Below, in pieces: positions 28,294-37,905 of a stretch of 64,000 bases of DNA. This DNA is from Balneola sp. (lineage in GTDB: Bacteria > Bacteroidota > Rhodothermia > Balneolales > Balneolaceae), in contig JAEPPZ010000004.1 of the NCBI GenBank assembly GCA_017640785.1, positions 1-64,000 of the forward strand, given 5' to 3'. Numbering within the stretch: position 1 is the first letter of the stretch; every line of letters starts with the position of its first letter. The position numbers were made by a program, and so were the translations under genes. The notes below the pieces were generated by a model, which did not search any database, was not told the origin of the DNA, and saw only the letters and a program-made list of their open reading frames with translations.

Positions 28294-30323
28294 GTTATTG
28301 TGCTTCCTGATTCAGCTTCAGTGTCCACAAATTTAAGATTGCCTTCGGTATCTTCAGCCATCAGGATCATTCCGGCACTTTCAACACCCATAAGTTTTTT
28401 GGGAGCCAGATTTGCGACCACACTAACTTTTTGACCAACGATCTTATCCATATCCACGTGTTTGGCGATGCCTGAAACTATAGTTCGTATCTCGATGCCG
28501 ATATCAACTTTGAGTTTTAAAAGTTTATCTGATTTTTCAATTTTCTCTGCTTCTAAGATCTCTCCGGCACGAATGTCCAGTTTCATGAAATCTTCAAAGC
28601 CAATGTTTTCTTTCAATGGTGTAAATTTTGAGGTTGGATCATTAGCAGCAGCTCTTTCTTCTAATCTGGCTATCTGCGCTTCAATTTCTTCATCTTCTAC
28701 TTTAGTAAAAAGCACTTCTCCGGGATCTATCGAGTTTCCAACTTCCAACATAGAATCAGAAATACTGTCCCAGGAAACCTTTCCGGAATAAGAAAGCTGA
28801 TTTCTTAGTTTTTTCATGGAATCAGGGAGAATAGGCTCCATCAATACAGAAAGCGCAGCACATATTTGCAAACTTACATGTAAGGAGTTTGCACAAGCCT
28901 GAGGGTCGCTGTTTCTGGTTTTCCAAGGCTCAGTTTCAGTAAAGTATTTATTTCCGGCTCTGGCCAAATTCATCATTTCAGAAATGGCTTCCTTAAACTT
29001 AAATGTTTCAAGAGCTTGGGTTACTTTTTCTTTCTGGGTTTCGATGGATTTCAATGCATCCAGATCGATTTGTTGCGGATCAACTAGTTCAGGAACTTCT
29101 CCATCAGCAAATTTCTGTGTGAAAGAGAGTGCTCTGAATACGAAATTGCCCAAAACAGCTGCAAGTTCATTATTGACTCTGGCTTGAAAATCTTTCCATG
29201 AAAAATCTGAATCTTTACTTTCAGGAAGGGTAGTTCCCAGTGCATAACGAAGCAGATCCGGTGAAAAATCTTCTAAATATTCATGTAACCAAACTGCCCA
29301 TCCGCGTGAAGTAGAAAGCTTTTTACCTTCCAGATTCAAAAACTCGTTCGCAGGAACATTCTCTGGCATCACATAACCACCGTGTTCCATCAGGATGGTT
29401 GGAAACATGATGCAATGAAAAACGATGTTATCTTTTCCTATAAAGTGATAAAGTTCGGAATTTTCATCCTGCCAGTAATCCTTCCAGGCTTCAGGAGTGC
29501 CTTTTTGTTCGGCCCACTCTTTAGTTGCTGAGATGTAACCGATGGGAGCATCAAACCAAACGTATAATACTTTTCCTTTTGCGTTTTCTAACGGAACAGG
29601 AACTCCCCAACTTAAGTCTCTTGTGGCAGCTCTGTCTGCAAGCCCGTCATTGAGCCAACTCTTAACTTGACCCATTACATTAGGTTTCCAGTTTTTTCTG
29701 GTATCCAGCCATTTTTCCAGTTTTTCCTGAGTGTCTCCAAGCGGCATATACCAGTGCTCGGTTTCTTTCAATTCAGGCTTTTCTCCTGAAAGTGCCGAAA
29801 CCGGATCGATCAATTCAGTGGGGGATAGAGATGTGCCACACTTCTCACATTGATCTCCATAAGCTTCTGTGTAACTGCAATTTGGACAAGTTCCCTTAAC
29901 ATATCTGTCAGGTAAAAACATGTCCGCTTTGGAATCATAAAGCTGCTTTTCCGTCTTCTTTTTGAAGTAACCTTTGTTATTAAGGTTTGTGAAGAATTCC
30001 TGAGCTGTTTCATGATGAGTTTTGGAACTAGTCCTTCCGTAATAATCGAAAGAAATTCCGAATTCCTCGAACACATTCTTATTCATTTCATGAAACCGAT
30101 CCACTATGTCCTGAGGTTTCACACCTTCTTTTTCAGCTGCAATCGTGATGGGAACTCCGTGTTCATCAGAGCCACAAATAAAAACGATATCATCGCCTTT
30201 TAGCCTTTTATAGCGGGTATAGAAATCGGGAGTTAAATAAGCCCCGGCTAAATGACCTAGATGTAGTGGTCCGTTAGCATAGGGAAGGGCTGCAGTAACA
30301 AGAATTCGTTTATTGTCTGACAT
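28290..30323 (-). CDS. metG: methionyl-tRNA synthetase
   Basis: 677 residues. HIGH-like PLHLGHLAG near residue 20, zinc knuckle CPNCSY...CEKCG (about 145-162), KMSKS-like KKLSTSRG (about 330), anticodon-binding helices, and a C-terminal EMAP/tRNA-binding domain (about 575-677, MKLDIRAGEILEAEKIEKS). This is the long, dimeric form of the enzyme. Confidence 0.97.
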   Translation of the reverse strand: MSDNKRILVTAALPYANGPLHLGHLAGAYLTPDFYTRYKRLKGDDIVFICGSDEHGVPITIAAEKEGVKPQDIVDRFHEMNKNVFEEFGISFDYYGRTSSKTHHETAQEFFTNLNNKGYFKKKTEKQLYDSKADMFLPDRYVKGTCPNCSYTEAYGDQCEKCGTSLSPTELIDPVSALSGEKPELKETEHWYMPLGDTQEKLEKWLDTRKNWKPNVMGQVKSWLNDGLADRAATRDLSWGVPVPLENAKGKVLYVWFDAPIGYISATKEWAEQKGTPEAWKDYWQDENSELYHFIGKDNIVFHCIMFPTILMEHGGYVMPENVPANEFLNLEGKKLSTSRGWAVWLHEYLEDFSPDLLRYALGTTLPESKDSDFSWKDFQARVNNELAAVLGNFVFRALSFTQKFADGEVPELVDPQQIDLDALKSIETQKEKVTQALETFKFKEAISEMMNLARAGNKYFTETEPWKTRNSDPQACANSLHVSLQICAALSVLMEPILPDSMKKLRNQLSYSGKVSWDSISDSMLEVGNSIDPGEVLFTKVEDEEIEAQIARLEERAAANDPTSKFTPLKENIGFEDFMKLDIRAGEILEAEKIEKSDKLLKLKVDIGIEIRTIVSGIAKHVDMDKIVGQKVSVVANLAPKKLMGVESAGMILMAEDTEGNLKFVDTEAESGSTIT

Positions 30324-30422
30324 TAAAGTGATTAAATAGAAGGTTATTTTTATGCGAAGATAAAAATGAATGAGGGAATTATGAATTAATAATCAAATAA
30401 TCCCTTTATAAAGAACTAACTT

Positions 30423-31082
30423 TTAAATCCTCAAAGTGTAGCTTAAATAAAAATCGAAACCGGATCCGTTTAAGGATTCGAAAATAGGTGCTCCTGATTC
30501 GTAGTTATATTCAACATTATAATACTTAATACCGGCTGTTAAAAAACCTCTTTCGTAGTGCTCTTCATACTCAAAAAGGAGATGTAGTCCACTAGTATCC
30601 TCATACTTTGTGTTAGTTGAAAACCCCGCAATTTCATCTGCATCAATATTCATCTTTCCATTAAGATAGAAACCATACCCGCCACCAATGTTTAAATTTC
30701 TATTGGTGATCAATTCGATTGGGAATTTTATCTCCGGCGTGATCACAAGTCTTTTGAAGGAAGAGCTGGCATTTTCCAATGGCGGTCGAAGTTCACTGGC
30801 TTGATAATAAAAAGTAGATCCGAATTTGATATTTTTTTCAGTTAAATAATACAAACCTGTTCCTATAAAAAATCCTCCACCGGCACTAAGAGTAGATTCA
30901 TCTCCATCTTCTGTTTCAAAGATTCCTTTATTTTCTACTCCCAAACCAAACCCTGCTGTAAGATTAATACCAAAACCTGATTTAACATAATTTGGTATAG
31001 TTACTAAAGTAGAATCTGTTTGGGCTTTTGAACCGGTTGAAAGGAGGAGAATAGAAATAAATAGGAGAAGGGGAGTTTTCAT
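30423..31082 (-). CDS. outer-membrane beta-barrel protein, OmpA/OmpW-like size
   Basis: 219 residues, signal peptide ending GSKAQ. The mature part alternates as eight or so beta strands (GFGINLTAGFGLGVENKG, GGGFFIGTGLYYLTEK, LNIGGGYGFYLNGK) and ends with an aromatic-terminated strand (GFDFYLSYTLRI). No known family motif. Isolated gene, 101 bp upstream of the next one. Confidence 0.65.
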   Translation of the reverse strand: MKTPLLLFISILLLSTGSKAQTDSTLVTIPNYVKSGFGINLTAGFGLGVENKGIFETEDGDESTLSAGGGFFIGTGLYYLTEKNIKFGSTFYYQASELRPPLENASSSFKRLVITPEIKFPIELITNRNLNIGGGYGFYLNGKMNIDADEIAGFSTNTKYEDTSGLHLLFEYEEHYERGFLTAGIKYYNVEYNYESGAPIFESLNGSGFDFYLSYTLRI

Positions 31083-31183
31083 TGGGCGGTTTTAGAATGT
31101 TAAGCCGACAATGATACAATAACTTGCTTCACTAAAGCAATAGATCATTTAGCTTTACTTGATTGGTAAACAACTAAAAGAGC

Positions 31184-31810
31184 TTAATTTGGGTCTTGAC
31201 AGGTACATTCGTTTTGAGAAGCATAATATTTGTTTATTTGTTCTTCATTAAATTCTTCGAATGATGCTTTAAATGCATCATTGGATATAGAACAAATAGG
31301 TTTAAGAGGATCTTCTTTATATATATTTATTGAATAAGCTTCTTCAAATTCTATAACATTACCATTTACAATAGTGCTGGCATTATATAAGCTTTTTATA
31401 TCACTAGTTTGTTGATTTGCCTTCTCTATAACTTTGCAAAAATCTGAAGTGACAATACTAACATTAGTTTCAGGTTTTGCCCGGTAGTTTTCGCATATAT
31501 ATCGATCTGTTTTTTCTACATGATTACAGCCAATGAATAATATCAAGGTGTTTTCAATGTATTCTTTATGTTGGTAAGTTTGATAGTTGCTTTTGTTTAA
31601 CAAGCTGGGGTCGAAGTAAGCATCACTTTCGTGGTATTTATAAGATTTGAATGTGTAGGAGATACTATACTTGTTCCCATCTTGGGAATTGTCCGGTTTA
31701 AAAAAAGTATGTACCGGTTTTTTAACAGGTCCCTGACCTTGTCCATGTAATAACGCCGGCATTGCTAAAGACAGATAAAATAATATAAAAAGTAGTATGA
31801 GGTTTTTCAT
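31184..31810 (-). CDS. secreted protein of unknown function
   Basis: 208 residues with a signal peptide (cleavage after ALLHG). Several Cys (GCNH, YICENY, DFCKV, ECTCQDP) suggest disulfides in an exported protein. No recognised domain. 65 bp from the next minus-strand gene. Confidence 0.55.
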   Translation of the reverse strand: MKNLILLFILFYLSLAMPALLHGQGQGPVKKPVHTFFKPDNSQDGNKYSISYTFKSYKYHESDAYFDPSLLNKSNYQTYQHKEYIENTLILFIGCNHVEKTDRYICENYRAKPETNVSIVTSDFCKVIEKANQQTSDIKSLYNASTIVNGNVIEFEEAYSINIYKEDPLKPICSISNDAFKASFEEFNEEQINKYYASQNECTCQDPN

Positions 31811-31875
31811 CTAAAATGCTTTAAGTGCAAGACATTCAAAAGATTATAGGTTTAAAAATACATTAATCTGATTAA

Positions 31876-32394
31876 TTAAAAAAAACCGGGATTCAGTATT
31901 CCAAAACGGTGCTCATCCAGATACACTTCATTCTTTATAAATCCTTTTTGTGAAACACCTTCTGAATTAAAACCTGAATTGATCAATACCTTCATTGATC
32001 CGGGGTTTCCTTCCATTACCGTGGCGTAGATACGGGCTAGTTTTAATTCTTCAAAACCGTATTTAACGATTTTTTGAATTGCTTTGGTAGCAAATCCATT
32101 TCCCCAATAGGGTTCACCGATCCAGTAACCAAGTTCTGCAGAATGTCTGTATATATCTTCCTGAGGCTTTAAAGAAATATTTCCAACAAGTTTATTCTGT
32201 GATTCGATGGCAAAAGTCAGGATCGGTTTCTGATGCGCTTTGGCATGGATGTATTTTTCCGCATCAGCTTCAGAAAAGGGATGAGGGAGGTAATCCCTCA
32301 CTTGATCCCATATCTTCTTGTTGTTTAACAATACAGCCAGTTCACGAATATCTGAACTATCAAATGGACGTAAATTTACATTTTCAGAATTCAT
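31876..32394 (-). CDS. GNAT acetyltransferase, RimJ/RimL type
   Basis: 172 residues: LRPFDSSDIRELAVLLNN, ELGYWIGEPYWGNGFATKAIQ (acetyl-CoA loop in the RimJ/RimL subfamily), FEELKLARIYATVMEGNPGSMKVLINSGF. Acetylates a small molecule or protein N-terminus; substrate unknown. Overlaps the amidase gene by 11 bp, so it is translated with it. Confidence 0.88.
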   Translation of the reverse strand: MNSENVNLRPFDSSDIRELAVLLNNKKIWDQVRDYLPHPFSEADAEKYIHAKAHQKPILTFAIESQNKLVGNISLKPQEDIYRHSAELGYWIGEPYWGNGFATKAIQKIVKYGFEELKLARIYATVMEGNPGSMKVLINSGFNSEGVSQKGFIKNEVYLDEHRFGILNPGFF

Positions 32395-33949
32395 AATTTC
32401 TAAACTCAGGGGCTTTCCTGACGTTAGTTAGTTGTTCGAAAGAATACGCCATCTCGATCATTTCAGGCTCCATCCAGGCTCCGCCAAAGAAAGTGATTCC
32501 AACAGGTAAACCATCAATGAATCCCATCGGAACAGTTATCGCAGCATATCCGGCTCTGGCAGCAGGAGAGCTGGACGAAGTTCCGAAGTTATCGCCGTTA
32601 GTATGATCGGTTTTCCATGCTGGTCCTCCGGTAATCCCGATAAAACCATCCAGATCATGTTCTTCCATTACTTTATCGATCCCGTCTTCCCGAGCTGCTT
32701 TCAGCATGTTTGCTCTGGCTTCAATGTATTCTTCTGAATCGAGATCGCCTTTTTTCTGTGCCTGAAGCAAAATATCATGATCAAATTTCATTTCAACAGG
32801 ATCAGCTAATGTTTTCTCAATGATCTCTTCCAGATCAGCAACCGTGGCATTTTCTCCAAGCGATTCCAGATATTTGTTGATACCATCCTTGAATTCATAC
32901 AGTAGCACATTATAGCCATCACGACCCGAAACATTGCCAATTCTATCAATTTCTACGATAGTAACTCCTTGCTCTTCCAGAAATCGGATAGTTTCGTACA
33001 TCAATGTATCCGTTTTGTGATCACTGCCAATGGATGGTTTATAAAGACCGAGCCTTTTTCCTTGCAGTGCTCCTGTTTTCAGAAACTGTGTGTAATCAGA
33101 ATGAAATTTCTCTTCGCTTTCATTAGTGTATGAATCGCGCTCATCAACTCCGACCATAGTTCCAAGCATAATAGCTGCATCGGTAACAGTTCTCGCCATA
33201 GGACCGGGCGTATCCTGAGTTTCTGAAATTGGAATTATTCCTGATCGACTGAGCAATCCAACGGTTGGTTTTATTCCTACAACTCCATTTGCAGATGAAG
33301 GACAGGTAATCGATCCATTTGTTTCTGTCCCAATAGATAACATAGAAAAGTTTGCGGATACTGAAGCTCCGGAACCGGCACTTGAACCACAAGGATTTCT
33401 AGTTATATCAAAAGGGTTTTTTGTTTGTCCACCCAAGCCACTCCAACCACTTGACGAATTATTGCTATGGAAATTAGCCCATTCACTTAGGTTAGCTTTT
33501 CCCAGAATTATGGCTCCGCTTTCACGAAGTTTTTGCACAATGTAAGCATCTTGCACGGGCATAGAACCTTCCATGACCCTGGAGCCGGCAGTGTTCGCCA
33601 TTTTGTCTTTGGTGTCGATATTGTCTTTGAGTAAAACCGGAATACCGTGCAAAGCTCCAACTGTATTTCCCTCAGCCATTTGTTTATCTAATTCCTCAGC
33701 GATGGCAATGGCATCCGGGTTAATGGTGATCACAGAATTGATCTCAGGTCCGTTTTGATCGTATTGTTCGATACGTTCCAGATAAGCTTCTACAACATCT
33801 TTAGCTGTATAAGTGCCATTCATGTAATTTTCGTGAAGTTCTTCAATAGTGGCTTCTTCTAAACCTAATTGATCAAATTTAGATTGAGATGGTTGACAGG
33901 CAATAAATGCAACAAGGATAAATAGAAAGGCAATTCTGGTCATTTTCAT
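32384..33949 (-). CDS. amidase-signature lipoprotein
   Basis: 521 residues; lipoprotein signal with Cys18 (FIACQPSQS). Amidase-signature Ser-cisSer-Lys triad: Lys108 (GIPVLLKDNIDT), Ser in GSSAGSGASVSANFS (about 188-202), and nucleophile Ser213 in GTETNGSITCPSSANG. Hydrolyses an amide in the envelope; substrate unknown. 11-bp overlap with the acetyltransferase that follows. Confidence 0.92.
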   Translation of the reverse strand: MKMTRIAFLFILVAFIACQPSQSKFDQLGLEEATIEELHENYMNGTYTAKDVVEAYLERIEQYDQNGPEINSVITINPDAIAIAEELDKQMAEGNTVGALHGIPVLLKDNIDTKDKMANTAGSRVMEGSMPVQDAYIVQKLRESGAIILGKANLSEWANFHSNNSSSGWSGLGGQTKNPFDITRNPCGSSAGSGASVSANFSMLSIGTETNGSITCPSSANGVVGIKPTVGLLSRSGIIPISETQDTPGPMARTVTDAAIMLGTMVGVDERDSYTNESEEKFHSDYTQFLKTGALQGKRLGLYKPSIGSDHKTDTLMYETIRFLEEQGVTIVEIDRIGNVSGRDGYNVLLYEFKDGINKYLESLGENATVADLEEIIEKTLADPVEMKFDHDILLQAQKKGDLDSEEYIEARANMLKAAREDGIDKVMEEHDLDGFIGITGGPAWKTDHTNGDNFGTSSSSPAARAGYAAITVPMGFIDGLPVGITFFGGAWMEPEMIEMAYSFEQLTNVRKAPEFRNYEF

Positions 33950-34403
33950 ATTCCGGAAGTTAGTTTTGTATAGTTAGTTCTTGGAATATAAAGCAGAGAA
34001 AGAGAAAAGGAAGTAAAATGTTATTAGTGAGGAGTGAGGAGTCTTGGATTTTGAATAAGGCTAATAAGTCATACTGATCCCGAAGTATCGGGACGAAGGA
34101 TCTGCACAATTCAATTTTAATCCCGGTTTAGTCAAATAAGCTTGATTTTAGAATCGACCAAGCGAGAAACTTGAAGTAGTTTAGATTCTAAAAGTCTAAC
34201 AAAAGCCTTTTCGCCGAGCCTGAAGGCTTTTCTGGTTTAAACGTCTAAATTGAAGAGTGTTAGCTAGTAGGACGTTTACGTCCGGTTGAGTTGTATATGC
34301 CTTGAAATAAATCCAGATCTCGGGCATTCGCCGCGAGATGACTAAAAGTTAAGAAAGTGAGAGATAATTATTTAAAAATTAATAACTCAAAATCCAGAAT
34401 TAC
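33950..34403. other. intergenic region with palindromic repeats
   Basis: 454 bp without a plausible gene. It holds the hairpin-forming TCCCGAAGTATCGGGA near 34077-34092, the palindromic cluster at 34216-34283, and otherwise AT-rich sequence with no promoter I can assign. Confidence 0.6.
34216..34283. repeat. palindromic repeat cluster, GAGCC...GGACGTTTACGTCC family
   Basis: Begins with GAGCCTGAAGGCTT and ends with the perfect 14-bp palindrome GGACGTTTACGTCC. The same two units, in the same order, bound the repeat at 40406-40592, so this is a dispersed family. Confidence 0.75.
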
Positions 34404-35546
34404 CTAATACAACTCATATTCCAATAACCTACACTCAATAGTAGAATTATAAAGCTCAATACGTTGATTGGTTCTTAAGCCTACTTTTTTGGCTAGATCG
34501 AAGTTTCCGGTGAAGACATATCCCCATTTACCACTGCAATCTTGTTTGAAGAAATCACCAATAGCGGTGTATAAACTTTCCAGTTGCTGATCGTGACCAA
34601 TGCGTTCCCCGTAAGGTGGGTTCATTACAACTACACCATCGCCGTAAGGAATTTCGGTTTCTCTGAAATCACACACTTTAAATTCAATTAAGTGATCAAC
34701 TCCGGCAGTTTTAGCATTTTTCTGTGCAGCTTGAATGGCTCGGCGATCATGATCGGTAGCCAAAATTCGACCTTCAAAATCTTTATTTCCCTGATATTTA
34801 AGATCGGTTCGTAAACTGTTCCATTCTCCTACATCAAAGCCAAGTATATGTTTGATGCCGTAATTAGGACGAAGGAGTCCTGCGGGCTTGTTAAGAGCTT
34901 TAAGAGCAGCTTCAATAGCAATGGTTCCGCTACCACACATCGGATTAACAAAATGTTGTCCCGGTTCCCACTTGCTAGCCTGTACAATGGTCGCAGCCAA
35001 TGTTTCTTGCATAGGAGCTGTATGATTTTGAACTCTGTATCCACGGCGTGAAATAGATTCTCCTGATGTATCAAGATAAACCATGGCTTCTTCATTTTTC
35101 CAGAACAGAAAAACTACTGTGTGATTCAGATCAGAACCGGAATCGGGTCTTGCACCTGTTTCTTGTCTGATTCTATCAACAATGGCGTCTTTAACTTTTA
35201 ATTGAGCAAACTGGGTGTTATCGATCGTTTTGTTTTTGATGAACGAGGTAACACTCACATATCCGCTTCTATCGATGTACTCTTCCCAGGGAATGCTTAC
35301 TAATTTCTCATGAAGTTGATCGGCATTATGCGCTTCAAATTTCTTCAGTAAAAAATGAACTCTGTGAGCTGTACTTAAACACAGATTCAATTTCATACAA
35401 TCATTTAAAGAACCTGTGATTTCAAGCCCTGCAAGACGTTCATGATCAACTTTGAATCCAAGATCTTCAACTTCCTTACGAAGATAGGGAGTCATTAATT
35501 TTGGACAGGTTATAGAAATCGTAGATTTTTGAGAAAAGTCAGCCAT
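34404..35546 (-). CDS. THUMP-domain 23S rRNA/tRNA guanine-N2 methyltransferase (RlmL/Trm14-like)
   Basis: 380 residues. N-terminal THUMP domain (about 1-165), then a Rossmann methyltransferase: FVNPMCGSGTIAIEAAL (SAM loop, about 198-214), LATDHDRRAIQAAQKNA, and the catalytic NPPYGERIG. Base and target RNA cannot be told from the sequence. Single gene between terminators. Confidence 0.9.
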   Translation of the reverse strand: MADFSQKSTISITCPKLMTPYLRKEVEDLGFKVDHERLAGLEITGSLNDCMKLNLCLSTAHRVHFLLKKFEAHNADQLHEKLVSIPWEEYIDRSGYVSVTSFIKNKTIDNTQFAQLKVKDAIVDRIRQETGARPDSGSDLNHTVVFLFWKNEEAMVYLDTSGESISRRGYRVQNHTAPMQETLAATIVQASKWEPGQHFVNPMCGSGTIAIEAALKALNKPAGLLRPNYGIKHILGFDVGEWNSLRTDLKYQGNKDFEGRILATDHDRRAIQAAQKNAKTAGVDHLIEFKVCDFRETEIPYGDGVVVMNPPYGERIGHDQQLESLYTAIGDFFKQDCSGKWGYVFTGNFDLAKKVGLRTNQRIELYNSTIECRLLEYELY

Positions 35547-35563
35547 AGTAATTATAAGATATA

Positions 35564-35596
35564 AAAAAGGCTGTGAGTTTATTTCACAGCCTTTTT
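35564..35596 (-). terminator. terminator of the FKBP gene (may work both ways)
   Basis: A 13-bp perfect stem AAAAAGGCTGTGA/TCACAGCCTTTTT with a 7-nt loop, flanked by runs of A and T, 11 bp after the FKBP stop. Confidence 0.9.
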
Positions 35597-35606
35597 GAGA
35601 GTGAAA

Positions 35607-36035
35607 TTATGCGATCTCTACTACTTCGATTTCGAAGGTAAGATCTTGTCCGGCAAGCGGGTGGTTAGCATCAAGTGTAACTTTTTCTTCGTTTACAGCT
35701 GTGATCTGAACCGGAATTGCTTGTCCGTCCGGCTGGTTCAATTGAAGTTGAACACCAACTTCTGGCTCAAGGTCTTCAGGAAGCTGAGCTTTTTCTACTT
35801 CCACAACCATTTGTGGATTTGGCTCTCCATAAGCTTCAGCGGCAGGAATTTCAGCAGTTGTTTTATCACCAACGGCTAAACCTTCAATTGCTTTCTCAAA
35901 ACCCGGGATCAATTGTCCTTGTCCCATTGTGAATTCTAGTGGATCTTTCTGGATGGATGAATCAAATACAGATCCGTCTTTTAGTTGACCTGTATAATGA
36001 ACTTTTACGGTGCTACCGTCTTTAATAGTTGACAA
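35607..36035 (-). CDS. FKBP-type peptidyl-prolyl isomerase, SlyD-like
   Basis: 142 residues from a TTG at 36035. FKBP half-sites KVHYTGQLKDGSVFDSS and GQGQLIPGFEKAIEGL surround a flap insert (residues about 65-120, SlyD-type chaperone domain), ending HPLAGQDLTFEIEVVEI. The His-rich metal tail of E. coli SlyD is absent, as usual outside Enterobacteria. Cytosolic folding helper. No ATG fits the conserved start. Confidence 0.9.
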   Translation of the reverse strand: MSTIKDGSTVKVHYTGQLKDGSVFDSSIQKDPLEFTMGQGQLIPGFEKAIEGLAVGDKTTAEIPAAEAYGEPNPQMVVEVEKAQLPEDLEPEVGVQLQLNQPDGQAIPVQITAVNEEKVTLDANHPLAGQDLTFEIEVVEIA

Positions 36036-36127
36036 AATATTTTCTTTCTTTTGGAATTATAATAATTATTAAGAGCTTAAAGATAAGGAATCGAACACAT
36101 AGTATTTGAAATCCAAAATCTAAGCTT

Positions 36128-36550
36128 ATGTCACTGAACACGCCTGATATCAATGAAGTTTTAAACGAATCCAAAACTATTGCCATCGTTGGATGTTCAG
36201 CCAGTGAATATAGAACAAGCAATTACATTGCCAAGTTTCTACAGGAGAGAGGTTATACGATAATTCCTGTCAATCCTGCAGAAAATGAAATACTTGGGAA
36301 AAAGTGTTACAATGCTTTGAACGATATCCCCGCTGAGACCACTATAGACATTGTTGACATCTTCAGAGCTAATGAACATACGGCAGGTGTTGTTGAAGAA
36401 GTTCTGGAATGGAACAAGAAAACCGGCCAAAAAGCAGTTGTTTGGACTCAATTAGATGTTTCCTCTGATGAAGCTGAGCAGATCGCTGAAGAATCTCAAA
36501 TTCCGTACGTGAAGAATAAGTGTATTATGGTGGAGTTGGAGAGAATGTAG
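36128..36550 (+). CDS. CoA-binding (YccU-type) Rossmann protein
   Basis: 140 residues: TIAIVGCSASEYRTSNYIAKFLQERGYTIIPVNP, CYNALNDIP, DIVDIFRANEH, VWTQLDVSSDEAEQIAEE, VKNKCIMVE, all matching the CoA_binding_2 family. Function in cells is undefined. Its stop codon lies in the long hairpin that follows. Confidence 0.9.
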   Translation: MSLNTPDINEVLNESKTIAIVGCSASEYRTSNYIAKFLQERGYTIIPVNPAENEILGKKCYNALNDIPAETTIDIVDIFRANEHTAGVVEEVLEWNKKTGQKAVVWTQLDVSSDEAEQIAEESQIPYVKNKCIMVELERM

Positions 36551-36619
36551 AATTAAGAATTCAAAATTAAGAATTGGCGGAGTACTACTGCTAATTCTTA
36601 TTCCTTAATTCTACATTCT
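36542..36619. terminator. long inverted repeat between convergent genes
   Basis: A 16-bp perfect stem (36542-36557 with 36604-36619, core GTAGAATTAAG) encloses a second stem TAAGAATT/AATTCTTA. It lies between the CoA-binding gene and yajQ and contains the CoA-binding stop codon. It is probably a bidirectional terminator, though the U-tract is weak. Confidence 0.6.
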
Positions 36620-36627
36620 TAATTCAA

Positions 36628-37116
36628 CTACTTCATATTCGTGAATTGTAACGGAACGCCCATATCTTTGCTTTTCAGATGTTGGATCACTGCTTGCAGA
36701 TCATCTATTTTTTTGCCGTTTACTCGAACCTGATCGTCCTGAATCTGAGGCTGCACTTTCATCTTTAGATCTTTGATCTCTTTAACGATCTTTTTTGCTG
36801 TTTCTCTGTCAATTCCTTCTTTCAGAGTTACATCCATTTTTAAATGACCTTGTGATGTTCCTTCTTCAGTTCCAAAATCCAGTACTTTAGAATCGACACC
36901 TCTTTTAATGAAGTTCTTAATCAGCATTTCCTGAACCGCTTTCATTTTCATACTTTCTGCCGCTACGAGATGGATCCTATTTTCTTTGCTGTGGAAGGTT
37001 ACTTCGGTATGCAGTCCTCTGAAATCGTAGCGTGTTGAGATTTCTTTCAGCGTATTATTGATCGCGTTATCTACTTCTTGAGTGTTTACTTCATTTACAA
37101 TATCGAATGAGGCCAT
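36628..37116 (-). CDS. YajQ family nucleotide-binding protein
   Basis: 162 residues, whole length YajQ-like: ASFDIVNEVNTQEVDNAINN, STRYDFRGLH, RGVDSKVLDFG, QIQDDQVRVNGKKIDDLQ. Members bind cyclic-di-GMP or RNA and affect gene expression in some species. It lies in a different transcription unit from the Pel-like operon. Confidence 0.95.
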   Translation of the reverse strand: MASFDIVNEVNTQEVDNAINNTLKEISTRYDFRGLHTEVTFHSKENRIHLVAAESMKMKAVQEMLIKNFIKRGVDSKVLDFGTEEGTSQGHLKMDVTLKEGIDRETAKKIVKEIKDLKMKVQPQIQDDQVRVNGKKIDDLQAVIQHLKSKDMGVPLQFTNMK

Positions 37117-37162
37117 GTTCTTACGTTTAGTTTGTTTTGATGTAATTTAGTTATTTTTTAGT

Positions 37163-37216
37163 CAGCTATCAGCTATCAGCTATCAGCTATCAGCTATCAG
37201 CTATCAGCTATCAGCT
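37163..37216. repeat. tandem heptanucleotide repeat (CAGCTAT)n
   Basis: Seven full copies of CAGCTAT plus five bases of an eighth, running through the stop codon of the minus-strand gene at 37204. The unit is not a multiple of three, so changes in copy number shift the frame at the very C-terminus. Confidence 0.95.
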
Positions 37217-37890
37217 TCTTTTTCCATCTTTTCGATCATTTTTTTAGACAGTAATTTTTCCACTTCTTTTTCATCTTCCGGAGCAACTACGCTTCGATGA
37301 ATCCGAATTTGATCTTTGTATTTAAACTCAAGCTCAATTACCTGCTCCTGATACCAATTGTACGAAATAAGATCTTTCCAGGGAATTTCTCTGTCCAGTA
37401 TCACAAATCCTTTTTTTCGAAGTTCCGGGGTTACTTTCAAGGTAATCGCATAAATCCCAACAGCAATCAATGAAACACCGGATGACATTCGAATAGGCGA
37501 AACAGGCAACTCGCTGAAAATAGAAGTCCGTGCGATTCCTAGGATTATAATGGTCAATGCTAGAAGATTTGGTAGCAGATCAGAAATAAAAGCAGTGTTC
37601 ACATAATCAATATCCCCAAGTTCTTTTTTCATTTTATACTGAGCATAAGCAGCGCCAAGAAAGAATCCCGAGAACGAAGAATAACAATTGGTCATAAAGG
37701 CTGCACCGACAGGCTGAGGAAAATATCCTAGGTTATTTAGATATCTTAGCACCAGAAATAATGCCATTCCTATAATACCGGCAAAAAGAAAGCGACGTAT
37801 TGATATTTGTTCGAGCTTGATAAATCGTTTTTCACCCAGCCAGATACTAACGAATAAAACTAAAACTGCTGAGATAATAGTCCAGATCAT
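37204..37890 (-). CDS. membrane protein of unknown function
   Basis: 228 residues. Four to five hydrophobic helices in the first 155 residues and a soluble C-terminal part (SYNWYQEQVIELEFKYKDQIRIHRSV) that reads like a PH-type domain. The last codons and the stop come from the heptamer repeat. Divergent from DUF971. Confidence 0.65.
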   Translation of the reverse strand: MIWTIISAVLVLFVSIWLGEKRFIKLEQISIRRFLFAGIIGMALFLVLRYLNNLGYFPQPVGAAFMTNCYSSFSGFFLGAAYAQYKMKKELGDIDYVNTAFISDLLPNLLALTIIILGIARTSIFSELPVSPIRMSSGVSLIAVGIYAITLKVTPELRKKGFVILDREIPWKDLISYNWYQEQVIELEFKYKDQIRIHRSVVAPEDEKEVEKLLSKKMIEKMEKEADS

Positions 37891-37894
37891 TTCT

Positions 37895-37902
37895 TAATTT
37901 TG
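37895..37902 (+). promoter_or_regulatory. -7 element of the DUF971 gene, leaderless type
   Basis: TAATTTTG fits TAnnTTTG and ends 3 nt before ATG 37906, the same spacing as before mltG. The predicted transcript would carry no leader. Confidence 0.45.
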
Positions 37903-37905
37903 AGT

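Noticed and set aside
37163-37216. CRISPR array
   Set aside because: The unit is 7 bp with no spacers; it is a simple tandem repeat.
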